From NCBI GenBank assembly GCA_030674185.1, contig JAPXFY010000016.1, positions 48,953,750 to 49,017,749 of the forward strand: a DNA stretch of 64,000 bases, given 5' to 3'. The notes beneath the pieces are model-generated. The model worked only from the letters and a program-made list of their open reading frames with translations, searched no databases and was not told the DNA's origin. A program made the translations under genes and the position numbers. Of the stretch, positions 1-41,440 are shown piece after piece. The stretch comes from Monoplex corrugatus. Taxonomy: Eukaryota > Mollusca > Gastropoda > Littorinimorpha > Ranellidae. Position 1 is the stretch's first letter. Every line of letters begins with the position of its first letter.

Positions 1-1074
1 AACAGAAGTGTTTTACAAAGATATTTTGTACATGGTCGTCTACAGATTTCATTCCCTATACACTATTTACACATATGTGCCTATACAGCAACTTTGCAAC
101 TATTGTGATGATGGTGAGATGTTGTTGTCATCGTCACTGTGATTGTCATTGTCAGTGGCAGTGTCACCAGTGGTGTCACAAGCGCTGGTTGTAGCCTGTG
201 TCGTGGTGTTTAGCGCATGATAGTCCCGGAAACAGTCCCGGGCATGGCAAAGGGGCACCTGACAGAAAGTTGACCAGTAGCACCATAGACGGGACTGATG
301 TTTTAGCCCCATCATGATGAGAATAGCCAGGTATGCCCTGATTTCATCAGCTGTCGTCTCTTTCCAAAGTGGGTCAGGTTGCCCCTTTGCTGCAATCTTC
401 TGACCAGCGTAGTTGTTGGTCTCTTCAGCAGCACTGACAAAAAATTCTAGTGGCAGAAACAAACAAAAAAATAGTCTATTGGTTTCGCATCAGCGGGCAG
501 CGAATGTTTAGGCCCAACAACTTGTGAAAATTCCCTGACTTCACTGCCACGACGTGTCACCGGTCGCCATGCCTGCACCAGTGCAGCCAGCGGTACATCA
601 TCGTCTATGTCACTGTCATTTCCATCTTCACCATCACCACCTACTTCAACATTCAACTCTACATCTTCCTTTTCTTCTTCATCTTCTTCTTCAATTTTAA
701 ACAATCAATTTCTCTAAAAATTTCCTGCAACTCTGCTCCAGTGTAATCCACAAATTCGTCTTATTCGCTGAAACTCCCCATCTTTCTGACGCTCACAGTT
801 GTGAATGAAAGCACGTAGCACAGCATTAGTAACTAAGTCTTTCAGTAGTGAATGGAAAGTTCCTTCCATCCCAGAATGCTTGTACTATTTCTAGAACATT
901 CAACGTGAGACTGACCAAGATTCTAACCACATGCGCGATAAGACAGCAAGGCCAGTAGTGATGGAAATTCCCCACACGTGTGCCGGAAAAGGTAGGGCGG
1001 TCTCAACCGCTATGAACGGATCGGCACATTTTTTTCGCAGGGCGGTTGCGGGCTTGTGAACAGCTAAGGGTTAA
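1..1074 (-). mobile_element. piggyBac-type DNA transposon, 5' part, decayed
   Basis: Read on the minus strand, the element begins at TTAA (1074-1071), the obligate piggyBac target site, followed by CCCTTAGCTGTTCAC, which has the CCC(T) start usual for piggyBac-family ends. About 300 bp of leader follows, then sequence resembling the start of a PGBD transposase (pseudogene entry 100-755). The other end is not in the window, so the element is either cut by the window edge or truncated. Sequence beyond 100 towards 1 no longer resembles a transposase. The match is by motif and by protein pattern only. Confidence 0.6.
100..755 (-). pseudogene. piggyBac (PGBD/DDE_Tnp_1_7) transposase N-terminal region, frameshifted
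   Basis: On the minus strand an acidic N-terminal segment (Asp/Glu-rich, about 700-590) leads into GPKHSLPADAKPIDYF, the start of the PGBD domain. This is followed in a different frame by EFF...EETNNYAGQKIA and TADEIRAYLAILIMMGLK, the hallmark TN-x-YA and W-x-x-TxxEI-x-A-(Y/F) blocks of the family. The two frames meet at a T7 run (465-471 on the plus strand), so a one-base length change in that homopolymer splits the reading frame. After CRDY the sequence departs from the family into Thr/Asp-rich residues and stops at 100. The catalytic Asp residues lie beyond what is visible. Most likely dead; a domesticated fragment is not supported. Confidence 0.7.
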
Positions 1075-1714
1075 TCTCAGAGTCACTTTGATGCTTGGAT
1101 ATTTTTTGTGTGTGTTTTTGTTTTGTTTGTTTGTTTTAGTCACAGAGTCACTTTGATGCTTGGATTTTTTTAAGTCATGCAGAGTCACTTTGGTGCTTGG
1201 AAATTTTCTGTTTAGTCACACAGAGTCACTTTAATGCTTGGATATTTTTGTGTGTTTTTTGTTTGTTTGTTTGTTTGTTTAGTCACAGAGTCACTTTGAT
1301 GCTTGAATTTTTTTGTTTAGTCACACAGTCACTTTGGTGCTTAGAAATGTTTTGTTCAGTCACACAGAGTCACTTTGACGCTTGGATATTTTTGTTTAGT
1401 CACACAGAGTCACTTTGGCGCTTGGATTTATTTTTTTTTCGTTTAGTCACACAGAGTCACTTTGGTGCTTGAAAATTTTTTGTTTAGTCACACAGAGTCA
1501 CTTTGACACTTGGAATTTTTTTATTCACAGTCACTTTGAAGCTTGGGGGTTTTTTTTTTAGTCACACAAAGTCACTTTGGTGCTTGGAAATTTTTTTAGT
1601 CACAGAGTCACTTTTATGCTTGGATTTTTTTTTTTGTTTAGTCACACAGAGTCACTTTGACACTCAGATTTTTTTGTTTGGTCACACAGTCACTTTTATG
1701 CTTGGAGTTTTTTT
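1075..1714. repeat. ~40-50 bp degenerate minisatellite
   Basis: About fifteen units of a core AGTCACACAGAGTCACTTTG followed by ATGCTTGGA and a variable T-rich spacer with TTTGTTTAG. Unit length varies because the T and TTTG runs vary. It starts one base after the piggyBac TTAA. The open frames in it are low-complexity (Phe/Leu/Ser/His) and not genes. Confidence 0.85.
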
Positions 1715-1934
1715 GTTTAGTCCCATATTATATGCCACTTCAATAGCCACAGAGTTTGAGACAGTTTTTGTTTAGTCCCATATTATATGCCACTTCAATA
1801 GCCACAGAGTTTGAGACAGTTTTTGTTTAGTCCCATATTATATGCCACTTCAATAGCCACAGAGTTTGAGACAGTTTTTGTTTAGTCCCATATTATATGC
1901 CACTTCAATAGCCACAGAGTTTGAGACAGTTTTT
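1715..1934. repeat. four perfect 55-bp tandem copies
   Basis: Copies start at 1715, 1770, 1825 and 1880, each opening with GTTTAGTCCCATATTATATG and closing with GAGTTTGAGACAGTTTTT. The last copy runs directly into a SINE (1935 on), and CCACTTCAATAGCCACAGAG resembles the same SINE's flank near 53254 and 39690. The array is therefore probably a local amplification of the SINE's end plus adjacent DNA. Confidence 0.9.
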
Positions 1935-2280
1935 CACAACACCATGATGATACATGACAGTGGGGATGATAATCTTGGTGCTGTAGATTTCTGTATTAGA
2001 TTGAGACTTTATGACAGGGCTGCGCTCTGTGCTTCCCTTTGAGAGAGACATGGATGCTTGTGGTGTTGGTCAGAACATTCGAGAAACACCCTCAGTGATG
2101 TGTCCGTGAAGTGGATGAGACTCAACTGTGTGGTCCCAGCCTTTCCAATGAGCGTATAGCACTCAGAGCTCTGGCTGGTTGGAGCTGAAGTATCCCACAG
2201 TGATTTGATAGGGTTGATGGGATTTAAATCCACAGCCTTCTTTGGTCCATTATGCAAATCACTGCACCTCAGCAGATGGG
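1880..2280 (-). mobile_element. SINE family A copy (tRNA-derived)
   Basis: Shares the order of motifs seen at 39160-39500 and 39680-40100: a block CAACACCATGATGATAC, then ATTGAGACTTTATGACAGGG, TCAGTGATGTGTCCGTGAAG, TGGATGAGACTC, and a tail GATGGGATTTAAATCC that corresponds to a degenerate tRNA-like B box on the minus strand. No coding content. Confidence 0.65.
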
Positions 2281-2334
2281 GATAACAAGCCCAACCCAGA
2301 GACAGTAGTGGATGGGGAAACTACCTGTAAAACT

Positions 2335-2690
2335 CTCCACTGAAGTTTGGTGTTTGGAGTTTGTTCAAAAGGGATTCATCACACTTGCAAAATTACAAAT
2401 GCTCTTCACGCAAGCTTGACAGATAATTTGCTTAGTCTGTATAAAAACCCATACACTGGCAAGGTCTTGAAATGGAGTGAGGGGAAAAGGGACCAGTCAG
2501 ACTCTGAGCTGACACCACTAGAATGATGGAAACATAAGGATGCACAGCAAACGGACCAGCTTTTAATGCTGACACTACCAGGATGACAACACATTTATGA
2601 TGGGCAGCAAACAGGCCAGTTTTATGTATAATGCACTCCACATTCAAGCTCAGAACTATTGCCATGTGATTTAAACTCTTAAACGTCTGA
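2335..2690 (+). mobile_element. dispersed repeat family B copy
   Basis: Contains GTTTGGAGTTTGTTCAAAAG, TCATCACACTTG, ACTGGCAAGGTCTTGAAATG, GACACCACTAGAATGATGGA and related blocks that recur at 12842-13100, 20345-20640, 51080-51375 and 59685-59930, and inverted at 13930-14085 and 60150-60400. The better copies end in a sequence like GATTGAACTCAAGAT, which suggests a tRNA-like B box and SINE origin. Confidence 0.65.
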
Positions 2691-32343
<29,653 letters not shown>

Positions 32344-32619
32344 AAATCTGGGATGTTGTCGACGAGATACACATGCAGTCAGTCGCCATCAATGTACCAA
32401 CTTGTTCAGGGCTGGGATTTCGGCATGCTACACACACACAGTCATAGTCTGTGGATAAAAGTATTGAAAGACTGAGCTGTTCAGCATTGTAATGGTACTA
32501 AATCATTCTGGTATAGAGTGTAATGTATACAGAAGCACTGATATATCTCATATACATAGACACACGCACATACACATGCACGCACATGCCACACACTTGT
32601 AAGCAAAAACTGGAAGAAG

Positions 32620-32880
32620 TACTGAAAACTATATTGGTGTGGCCATGCAACACAAACCAAAGGCCTTGATAATTTAATCCTCTGGCACACTGTTAAGGGA
32701 GAGAGCCAGAGGGGAAGACAGAAAATATGATGCCCTGAGAACATTGTAGAATGGACAGAAAAACGATTCGCAGAAAGCCAGACTTCTGCACACAACCGAC
32801 AGAGCTGGAAGAATCTGGTGAACGGTTCTTTAGTACAGCATCCCAATGACTTTTCACTGAGTTAAGAAAGAAGAAGAAAA
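32620..32880 (+). pseudogene. non-LTR retrotransposon (LINE) reverse transcriptase, extreme C-terminus
   Basis: Reads GHATQTKGLDN and VKGESQRGRQKI in one frame and, after a one-base shift, IVEWTEKRFAES, SAHNRQSWKNLV and a TAA at 32863. This is the (E)GxRxRGRQ...(I/V)xEWT...A.DR..W pattern that ends many invertebrate LINE polyproteins. An A-rich AAGAAGAAGAAAAG tail follows. It lies about 280 bp after the myosin stop and so is probably in its 3' UTR. Frameshifted and dead. Confidence 0.65.
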
Positions 32881-33796
32881 GGTTGAAAACATAGTTTTTG
32901 CCTCATTGCAAAGTGGTGTCTGGAGACCATGTAAACCAGAAATACTTAAAAGAAAAAGAGTAACTAATGAATAAAGACAGGTGATAATTTTCTGCAAAAG
33001 ACAAGAAAGAAACATATTCACCAGATTTAAGACAGAACGACAGTGCTAGAAATTCATGTTCAATTCATGTTCATTCGTGATTCCCTGTTGATTGGAGAAT
33101 ATGAATAATTAGTGTAAGTTACAAGACAAAGAAACTTACACAAAGATTGTACCTGCAGGTGTTGTGGGTTTGATTTTAAAAGATTATTTTATGTTCCTTT
33201 TGCATGAGGAATGATGTGTAATGCATATGGAATGATCCTAATGTTTTTTCTTTGGGAGAGAGGGGTTATTGTGTTTTGAGCAAATTGAAAATGAAATTGA
33301 TAATAGCATTGACAGCAAAAGGCTGTAATTTACATTTTTGTCATGCTAGCAGTATGAAATTGATAATAGCATTGAAAGCAAAAGGCTGTAATTTACATTT
33401 TTGTTGCTTGCTGAAGCAGTTTTTTGGTGTGTGTGCCTGCTTTGAAGGGGTGTGAATGAAAAACTTGATGAAGGGATGATCAACAGGACTGAGATCTCAA
33501 AATGGATACATTTGTCTAACTGCAGTGTACTTTATTTTTTATGATTATGATACGCAAATGTCTTGTTTATGATATTAATACACATCTGTGATTATCCGAG
33601 TGCAGAGTTCAAGGCAGCATAGCGACAAAGTATCATCAAACTGTTTTGTTTAACATCTGAGGCAAGCTTTAGAACTGCACACAACGAATAAATGTCAACA
33701 CCATCAGTCAAATAAGGATGCACTAGAATTAATTTAACATAATCATTATCTTACATACAATTTAACCGCTCAAGAGGAAGGAGTATAAGTAACCCA

Positions 33797-33877
33797 TTAA
33801 CCCTTTCATTCTCTCATCCTGTATATCAACCTCCTGCAGGAAAGTGGTTGGACAGAGTGAAAGAGTGAAGTACTTAA
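33797..33877. mobile_element. 81-bp palindromic TTAA-flanked MITE
   Basis: TTAACCCTTTCATTCTCTCA at left and AGAGTGAAGTACTTAA at right, inner CAACCTCCTGCAGGAAAGTG as the palindrome centre; TTAA at both ends. Confidence 0.65.
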
Positions 33878-34949
33878 TCATATCAACATGTTTGAGTTTA
33901 CGCTCAAAGAGTGAGTCATTATATGGATTTAAGGAACTGGGTACACACATAGTATTATTAAGTTCTGTGTAAAGCGAACATGTTCAAGTTGGATCATTTC
34001 TGGTGATACCAAGGCATGGTTATTTCTCAGGATTATTCAGGAAAGTCGTTGATTAGGATTTTAGCTCACATACGTTGCTTCTAACCATCAAACATTTTCT
34101 TTAGGTGCAATCATTACATTATTTATGCATTTAACCGAAGTTTAGAGAAGGACTAGTCTTTGGTGAATGAAATAAGGAACAGTTGACTGCTTTTTTAGGA
34201 AGATTTTTTTCTGGGTTATATATGTAGACATATATATGTATGGTTATTTTGCCTGTTTCACTATTATGTGAATTGTTACTTATAGTTCCTCTTGTGGAAT
34301 TTTCTCCAATAGATGTTTAAATACAAACAAATTAAGTTCTTTTGACTCTTCAGACAATGTGTTAGGCAACAAAAGACTCAGATCATTCCATTGAGGAAGT
34401 CTTGGTATTCTTTAGAATTTTGTGTTGTTAGTAGTGATGAGGCAACAAGGAGATGGGACTTTTTTTTGCATTAAAGACTTCTCGGTATTTTTTTCTCTAA
34501 AAGTGTTTTGGAATACATGTACATTTCATGTGATAGATGATGTATGTTGTTCAAGATCTAAGCCTGAAAATGCACAGATGTGACAAATATAGATCTTGAT
34601 CTTGATTTCACATTGATCTGTTTTTCGTTTGCCATATTTTCTCTTGATAATCACTGTGCACTTTACCTATGAACCAGGCGTATACAGCACCAAATACATT
34701 GTTTTGATGTTATATTCTATGCATATGATCTTGCTTATGGTAAAATCAGCAAATTGTATATTTTGTTAAACCCATATTTTGTACAGCTGTTAAGGTCCAC
34801 CACTAGTACTGGCCTTACATATGCCTCAGACTTGTATGCCTGTTTGTCAGCTTTATACATTGCTGAATTTATTGTCCCTGTTCTTCTTTGTATATTTGTA
34901 TGAGGACTAATCTACTCCCTGTGCACAAGAATAGATACTTGAGTGTGTA

Positions 34950-36170
34950 GTTTTCACTTGTGAAAATGACAGTACTGTACACATGTGAAAATGACAGTAC
35001 TGTACACATGTGAAAATGACAGTACTGTACACATGTGAAAATGACAGTACTGTACACATGTGAAAGTGACAGTACTGTACACATGTAAAAATGACAGTAC
35101 TGTACACATGTGAAAATGACAGTACTGTACACATGTAAAAATGACAGTACTGTACACATGTAAAAGTGACAGTACTGTACACATGTAAAAATGACAGTAC
35201 TGTACACATGTAAAAATGACAGTACTGTACACATGTAAAAATGACTGTACTGTACACATGTAAAAGTGACAGTACTGTACACATGTAAAAGTGACAGTAC
35301 TGTACACATGTGGAAATGACAGTACTGTACACATGTAAAAGTGACAGTACTGTACACATGTAAAAGTGACAGTACTGTACACATGTGGAAATGACAGTAC
35401 TGTACACATGTAAAAATGACAGTACTGTACACATGTAACAGTGACTGTACTGTACACATGTAAAAGTGACAGTGCTGTACACATGTAACAGTGACTGTAC
35501 TGTACACATGTAAAGTGACAGTAGTGTATAACATGTAAAAGTGACAGTACTGAACACATGTAAAAATGACAGTACTGTACACATGTAACAGTGACTGTAC
35601 TGTACACATGTGAAAATGACAGTACTGTACACATGTAACAATGACAGTACTGTACACATGTGAAATGACAGTACTGTACACATGTAAAAATGACAGTACT
35701 GTACACATGTAACAATGACTGTACTGTACACATGTAAAAGTGACAGTACTGTACACATGTAAAAATGACTGTACTGTACACATGTAACAATGACTGTACT
35801 GTACACATGTAAAAGTGACAGTACTGTACACATGTGAAAATGACAGTACTGTACACATGTAAAAGTGACAGTACTGTACACATGTGAAAATGACAGTACT
35901 GTACACATGTAACAGTGACAGTACTGTACACATGTAAAAATGACAGTACTGTACACATGTAACAATGACAGTACTGTACACATGTGAAAATGACAGTACT
36001 GTACACATGTAACAGTGACAGTACTGTACACATGTGAAAATGACAGTACTGTACACATGTAACAGTGACAGTACTGTACACATGTGAAAATGACAGTACT
36101 GTACACATGTAAAGGTGACAATACTGTACACATGTAAAGTTGACAATACTGTACACATGTAAGAGTGACA
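34950..36170. repeat. 25-bp palindrome-rich minisatellite, ~49 units
   Basis: Unit ACAGTACTGTACACATGTGA plus AAATG, varying at GTGAAAATG/GTAAAAGTG/GTAACAGTG. Contains overlapping palindromes AGTACT, TGTACA and ACATGT. Because no frame of the minus-strand unit has a stop and 25 is not a multiple of three, all three frames stay open for over 1.2 kb. These are not genes. Confidence 0.97.
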
Positions 36171-36199
36171 CAACTGTACTGAGGCATGTACTAAAAGTC

Positions 36200-38552
36200 T
36201 CCATACAATGTCTTCATGCTTAAAGTTGTATGCTTGTCAGATGTGGTACAAAAGAAATTGAACGTTTTGTTGAGGAAATACTGGATGTGATTCTAAAATG
36301 GTTGCTGGTGGATATGATTTTTAAAATGGTTAAACTTTTTTGGGAAACAGAATTAATTCTGGCTTTGTCATATGACTTTCCTTCTCATTATTACTTATCA
36401 TGGAGTTGAGGCTGGTTTATTTATTTGTTTGTTTGCTTGTTTGTTTGTTTGCCTTGTTTTTCTTCCTTTTTTAACTCTGGTAGTCAAACATGATTGTAGG
36501 ATTGTAAAAAAAGGAACTTTCTTTTTCCTGCCTGACTGTTTAATGAGTCATTTGATACAAATGAACTTGTGAACAAACTTAATCTTTCATGCTCCCTACT
36601 TGTTCCTTTTTTTTTTAATGCTGGAAGATTTTAAAGCCATTTTTTTCTGGAATGAAGTCTATCTGTTACATTCAAAGGAAGAATATCATCAGCACTGCTG
36701 TTGAATTTTTATTTCATTGTCTTAATACTGAAAGTATTTTCTTGTGTGGAGTTTTTCTTCACTATCCTGCTGTCTAAATTGTTGGAAACATTTGTGTCAA
36801 GTCTTTCAAAGAGGTGTTCCATTGATACAATATGATTCTAGCTCATCACATTCCGGGTGAACGTTGATTGAAGGTATTACCTCATGATAAATCCAGGTGA
36901 ATAATGACTAAGTGAGATGTTACCTTGTTATGTTATGATAAGTCCAGGTGACTGATGACTGTGTGATCAAAGATGTTACCTTGTTTTCATTATCTTGGTA
37001 TCATCTTTGACAAAGGTTATGTTGAATTGTTCACTCAGCTTTGTCTTTCTTGATGCTTTCAGCCCTGAAGAGACCTTTATGGTCACATGGGCATACAGGA
37101 CTTGAATTAAATTTAATGCTGATTTGTTTACACTATGTTTGTTGTACAACTCTGGGGATGAGTTTGCTGCTGTGTTTACTGCAGTAGTAGTCAGATGTAT
37201 GTGTGTGTCATCTCATGCCTTGTATTCATGTTGTCCAACAGGCTGTGATTATCATACTGCTGGAAAACATGGACAGGCAACGTTTTACAGTCTCTTTCAG
37301 ATGAGGGATAAAAAGGAGTGTGTTATTTGTCTGTGCTGAGAGATAAATATTTTGTTCTTTTTTCGAGATTGGTATTGTGAATTTTATCCCCTGTCTTAAA
37401 AATAATTGTGTAGGTTTAAACTGTGCGCTGGAAATGGATTTTTTCATGTGTTATAGATTTTGTCCTGCTCTGGTAAGGTTTTTTTCTCTGCAATTTGATA
37501 GATGTTTTCCTGCATAGAGTTTTCTGCATAGAGATTTTGTGTTGTGTCAGAGATAGTTTTTTATTCTTTGTTAGATTTTTTCTGTATTATGTATATTTTC
37601 TGTTTTAGTAGATTTTGTCCATCAGTGGCTAGATTTTGTCCTACACTGGAGATGGATTTTGTCCTGTGCTTAGATGGATTTTTTTTTCAATGATGGATTT
37701 TGTCTTGTGGTAGAGGTGGGTTTTGTCTTCTGCTAGAGATGGATTGTGTCTTGTGCTAGAAGTGGATTTTGTCTTGTGCCAGAGGTGGATTTAGTCTTGT
37801 GTTAGAAATGATATTTGTCTTGTGCTTGCTGTTTGAAGAATATTTTTATTTGATCTATGTGATATACACATTTTATGTTGGTGTAGCAGTCACTGTTGCA
37901 AGCATCATTGTTTTGACTGATTTGTTTCAGTCATCCTTTTGAAGATGATTGTTTAGAAAATGATTTGGATCAACTTGAGATGAGGCTGTGTGTATTTTAA
38001 GTTCTGTGTGTGTGGGTCTTCCTTTCGACAAAATGTTTCAGTAAAAATATTTAGGGGTGATCTTTACCAAACAGACTGTATCTGCGCTTAACACCATCGG
38101 AAAGTTTAATGTTTAAATCATAACAACTTGTCTTGATGAAACACAATGTTAAAAAATGTCCCAAATAGTATAGGGTATGGGCTTGGTTTTGTTCACATAT
38201 GTGTATGTATAGAAACATAGATAAGAAAATATGATTAAAAATTGTTTCAGCCAAGTTTGATTTGAATATGAAGTTCCACTTTCAAGATCATAATTAACCA
38301 AAAAAATTTTATCTAGAAACTGAGATTATTAGTATGGCTTGATTATTTTTTTTATTTAAATTTTCTTGGTTCTTGTTTGTCCTGATTTTGATCTTAAATT
38401 ATTTTCTTTGGGTCTCTTCCTTACTTGATCTCATTGTTGTATGTGCACAAGTGTATGCACATACATGTGGATGCACATGCACACACATAAGTACACCAAA
38501 TGGATGCAGCACATTGGCTCTTTCCACACAAATGCATGCATACATATGGATG

Positions 38553-38587
<35 letters not shown>

Positions 38588-39150
38588 AACAAATGTATTT
38601 ATTTTTGCTGTTTCCAAAGCTTCACTCTGTCTCTTTGAGCTGTTTGGGCACTTTTGAAGAGATGCGGAAGAGGAATGATTGTTTTGGGTGTCTGCGTGCA
38701 AGTTTACATGTACATTTGCATTGTTATAAGTGTTCTTGTTATCATCATCTTATATGTGATCATAAACATTTGACCACTTTTTCGTACCATTTTAGCATCT
38801 TTTTCTTTAAGGTCATTTAGACTCTGTTTCCATAATTTTAGAGTTAACATAAGTAGCAGTAAACAGTGTTGATAATTGTTTCTCATTTCAGGCATAATAC
38901 AGTGTAGCTATGTAGGTATGGAGGGTTGCAGTCCAAAAGGGTATAGCAAATGCATATTTGTGTGTGTTTGTTTTTTTGTTTGTTTGTTTGTTTTTTCTTT
39001 TGTCTTCCTTTTGTGTGGTGTTTTTGGTTTGTTTTTCTTGTCGTTGTTGTTTGTTTTGTTTTGTTTTTCTTGTTGTTGTTGTTTTCCTATCTTTTTGTTC
39101 TGCTTTAGTTGCCAGTTGACAAATTTTCACTATGGTTTTGATAATAAATA
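36200..39150. other. intergenic, mostly unique
   Basis: AT-rich. A degenerate ~30-bp tandem (GATGGATTTTGTCTTGTGCT type) runs about 37600-37830, a (CA)16 microsatellite is at 38555-38586, and TTTG-rich runs are at 38970-39100. No gene seen. Confidence 0.5.
37600..37830. repeat. ~30-bp degenerate tandem repeat
   Basis: Seven or so units of GATGGATTTTGTCTTGTGC with AGAGGTGGATTT variants. Confidence 0.75.
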
Positions 39151-39159
39151 AGGGAGACA

Positions 39160-39510
39160 GGTGATGATGCTTTGGAGTTCCACTCTGGATTGAGATTATG
39201 TAACGGGCTGTACTTTAGGCTTCCTGTCACCGTGTATTCTGGCATCAACACAGTCCTGAGAGATACAGACTCCTGTAATGTTGAGAAATTTGTGCAGCAA
39301 TTTCAGTGGCACATCCATGAAGTGGGCAAGACAAGGGTTGCATCTCCTCAATGAGCCTGTTGCATGCTTAGCTGTGGGTAGAGGCTGGCTGGGGCTGAAA
39401 AATCCCACAGTGACTTCAACAAGACTGACGGGATTGGAACCCTTAGCCCTGCACTTGTTAGTCTGTCCAGCTAACCACTTTATTACGTTAACTGGTTCAT
39501 CCTTGTTTAC
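39160..39510 (-). mobile_element. SINE family A copy
   Basis: TGGAGTTCCACTCTGGATTG, CATCCATGAAGTGGGCAAG, GGGCTGAAAAATCCCACAGT, GACTGACGGGATTGGAACCC and GTCCAGCTAACCACTTTATT. The end is the tRNA-like head on the minus strand. Confidence 0.75.
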
Positions 39511-39679
39511 AACAAAGATTATAGAGAGATGTGGATCCAGTATCAATTGACAGAATGTTTGTGTTACACAGTCTTCTTGCACAAGTTGAAGTCTGCTAAA
39601 TGTCTTATCGGTTTTTTGTTGTTGTTGTTGTTGTTGTTGTTTTTTGGGGGGTTGGTTTTTTTTGGGGGGTCCCATTTTC

Positions 39680-40105
39680 TCCGCCATCTTAATGGCCACA
39701 AAAGCTGGCACAGTTTTTACAATGCTATGATGATAGTGACAATGAAGATGATAACCATGTTGCAGTGGAGTTCCATTTAGGATTGAGACTGTGTGACAGG
39801 GCTGTACTCCATGCTGACTATTACAATATATCCTGGCATCAGCCAGGCCTGAGAGATATGCGCATGCGTTGCTGGTCAGGAGATATGAGCAACATCCTCA
39901 GTGATGCATCCGTGAAGTGGATGAGACTTGTCTGTGTGGTCTCAGTCTTCTCAATGAGCCCATAGCTTGATCAAATCTGGGTAGTAGCCAGTTGGGGCCG
40001 AAAAATCCCACAAAAGTTTGAAAGGACGAGGATTTGAACCCACAACCTTCCAGTCGATAGTCCACTGTGCTAACCGCTGCACCACAGCGACTGGTTATGT
40101 GTGTT
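39680..40105 (-). mobile_element. SINE family A copy, best tRNA-like head
   Basis: Minus strand starts GTCGCTGTGGTGCAGCGGTT (40099 downwards), an A-box-like sequence, followed by a B box GGTTGTGGGTTCAAATCCTC. Body blocks match the copies at 39160 and 1935. The head resembles a tRNA but lacks cloverleaf integrity, so it is a SINE promoter rather than a functional tRNA gene. Confidence 0.8.
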
Positions 40106-40109
40106 TATT

Positions 40110-41440
40110 TCATTTGCACTACGATGTTTGTTGGATGCTATTTTTGATACATTTCTGTTGTCTGCTTGATTTTTGTTTGCTTGGGGTTTTTTTTTGTTTG
40201 TTTGTTTGTTTTGGATGTGGTTTTCTTTGAAGTTGAGAGTTCTTATTTCTGTTGGATGTAATTTCTGTGCACAGTGCCTTCAGATTACACTATTGCTTTG
40301 TTATATTGTTGCTTTAAAAAACTGGTGCATAGAACAATTGGATAAAACAAGTGTCCATTCCAAAGTCATTTTTACCGTCCTTGTTATGTAAAACACACAG
40401 TTGCATGCCTTACGGTTTATCAAAGGAGAAAGATTTGAATACAAATAACTAGGAAATATGTTTGTTTGAAAATAAGAATGCACATTTCTCTGTGGCTTTT
40501 CCCCCCACGATCAGTCACAAGTAAATATATGTGCATATTGAGTGGCATTATGTTCGTCATAGATATCATCTACTTGATTACCAGTGAATCTCAACTAAAT
40601 TGCTTCCATCATCTCAGAACTTAATCTGTTGCGATGTTTGTTTTATTATTATACATTTAGCTTTATGTGCAACTACCGTTTCTAACATATGTTAACATAT
40701 GTTATCCTAGCTAACTCAGTTCTCTGTCCTGGCCAGAATTTTAGTCAGAGTGATGCCCCTGGGTATAGTTCTGGTGTAGCTAAACAGTGTCCTTCCTGCC
40801 TTGTATGCTTCTAGTCTTCTTTCTTTCATTGCCTTGCTGTGCTTTACTCCTGCGCTTTTCACACTATCTCAGCTGTCTCTGTTGTTTATGTCCAGGGATT
40901 TGAGGGGGGGAAGTCCCCATTTTTCAGACATATAAGGCAGTGCAGATACAGCTACCGGGGTTTTTTTTCTCTGTTTTATTTTCCTCAGTGGTGTGATTAT
41001 AGTACAGACTATTGCTAAACATTTTGTGCTGCCAGTGATATATATAGTAATAAGACAAACACAAACATAGAAGTAGAATGCAAATTTAATATAACAAAAC
41101 AAGTCAGGCACAGATTTTCAGCAAACTGCTCTTTATTAAGTGTATACGAGACCAAAAAGAAAAAGAATAAGAGAATAAATGCACAACAGCTAACACACAC
41201 AAAAAAACCAATAGAGAATATTCCAGACATAGCATCCTGGAGGGAAAATTGGCAGATCTGCCTTTTTTTTTTATCTTTTTTTTTATAGCATTTATTCTTT
41301 TTTGTCTTTTGTACACACTTGACAAAGACCAGGTGGCCAAAAATATGCGCCTCTTGCTCTGTTATTATTGAATACATGTTGTACTTTTGTTTTTGTTTTG
41401 TTTTGCGGTTTATATTTGCTAGACCACTGGCAGTCACTTT
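40110..41440. other. intergenic, no gene seen
   Basis: AT-rich unique sequence. 41025-41345 includes a block (ACAAACATAGAAGTAGAATG, AACAAGTCAGGCACAGATTT, CAGCAAACTGCTCTTTATT) that resembles 15860-16020 and 55300-55400; probably a further old dispersed repeat. Confidence 0.45.

Larger units (their letters stand above)
32344..34950 (+). other. MYO1E: myosin 3' UTR and downstream DNA
   Basis: Candidate polyadenylation signals AATAAA at 32970-32975 and near 33686. A LINE 3' end sits at 32620-32880, a two-copy 70-bp tandem (ATGAAATTGATAATAGCATT) at 33290-33410, and a MITE at 33797-33877. The true transcript end is not determinable here. Confidence 0.45.

Noticed and set aside
100..755. Functional or domesticated PGBD gene
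   Set aside because: Frameshift in the conserved block, loss of similarity after about 60 residues, and no visible catalytic residues.
1197..1775. Phe/Leu-rich open frames upstream of myosin
   Set aside because: They translate the 40-50 bp minisatellite and have no domain.
34869..36204. Three overlapping 416-434 aa minus-strand open frames
   Set aside because: They are the three frames of a 25-bp tandem repeat that lacks stops; the proteins are a cycling VYSTVIFTC/CVQYCHF pattern with no other content.
39196..39711. 171-aa minus-strand open frame
   Set aside because: Spans a SINE and a TTG/GGGG low-complexity run; no family resemblance.
40026..40105. tRNA gene on the minus strand
   Set aside because: A and B boxes are present, but the stems do not form a convincing cloverleaf and the same sequence heads several dispersed copies, so it is a SINE promoter.
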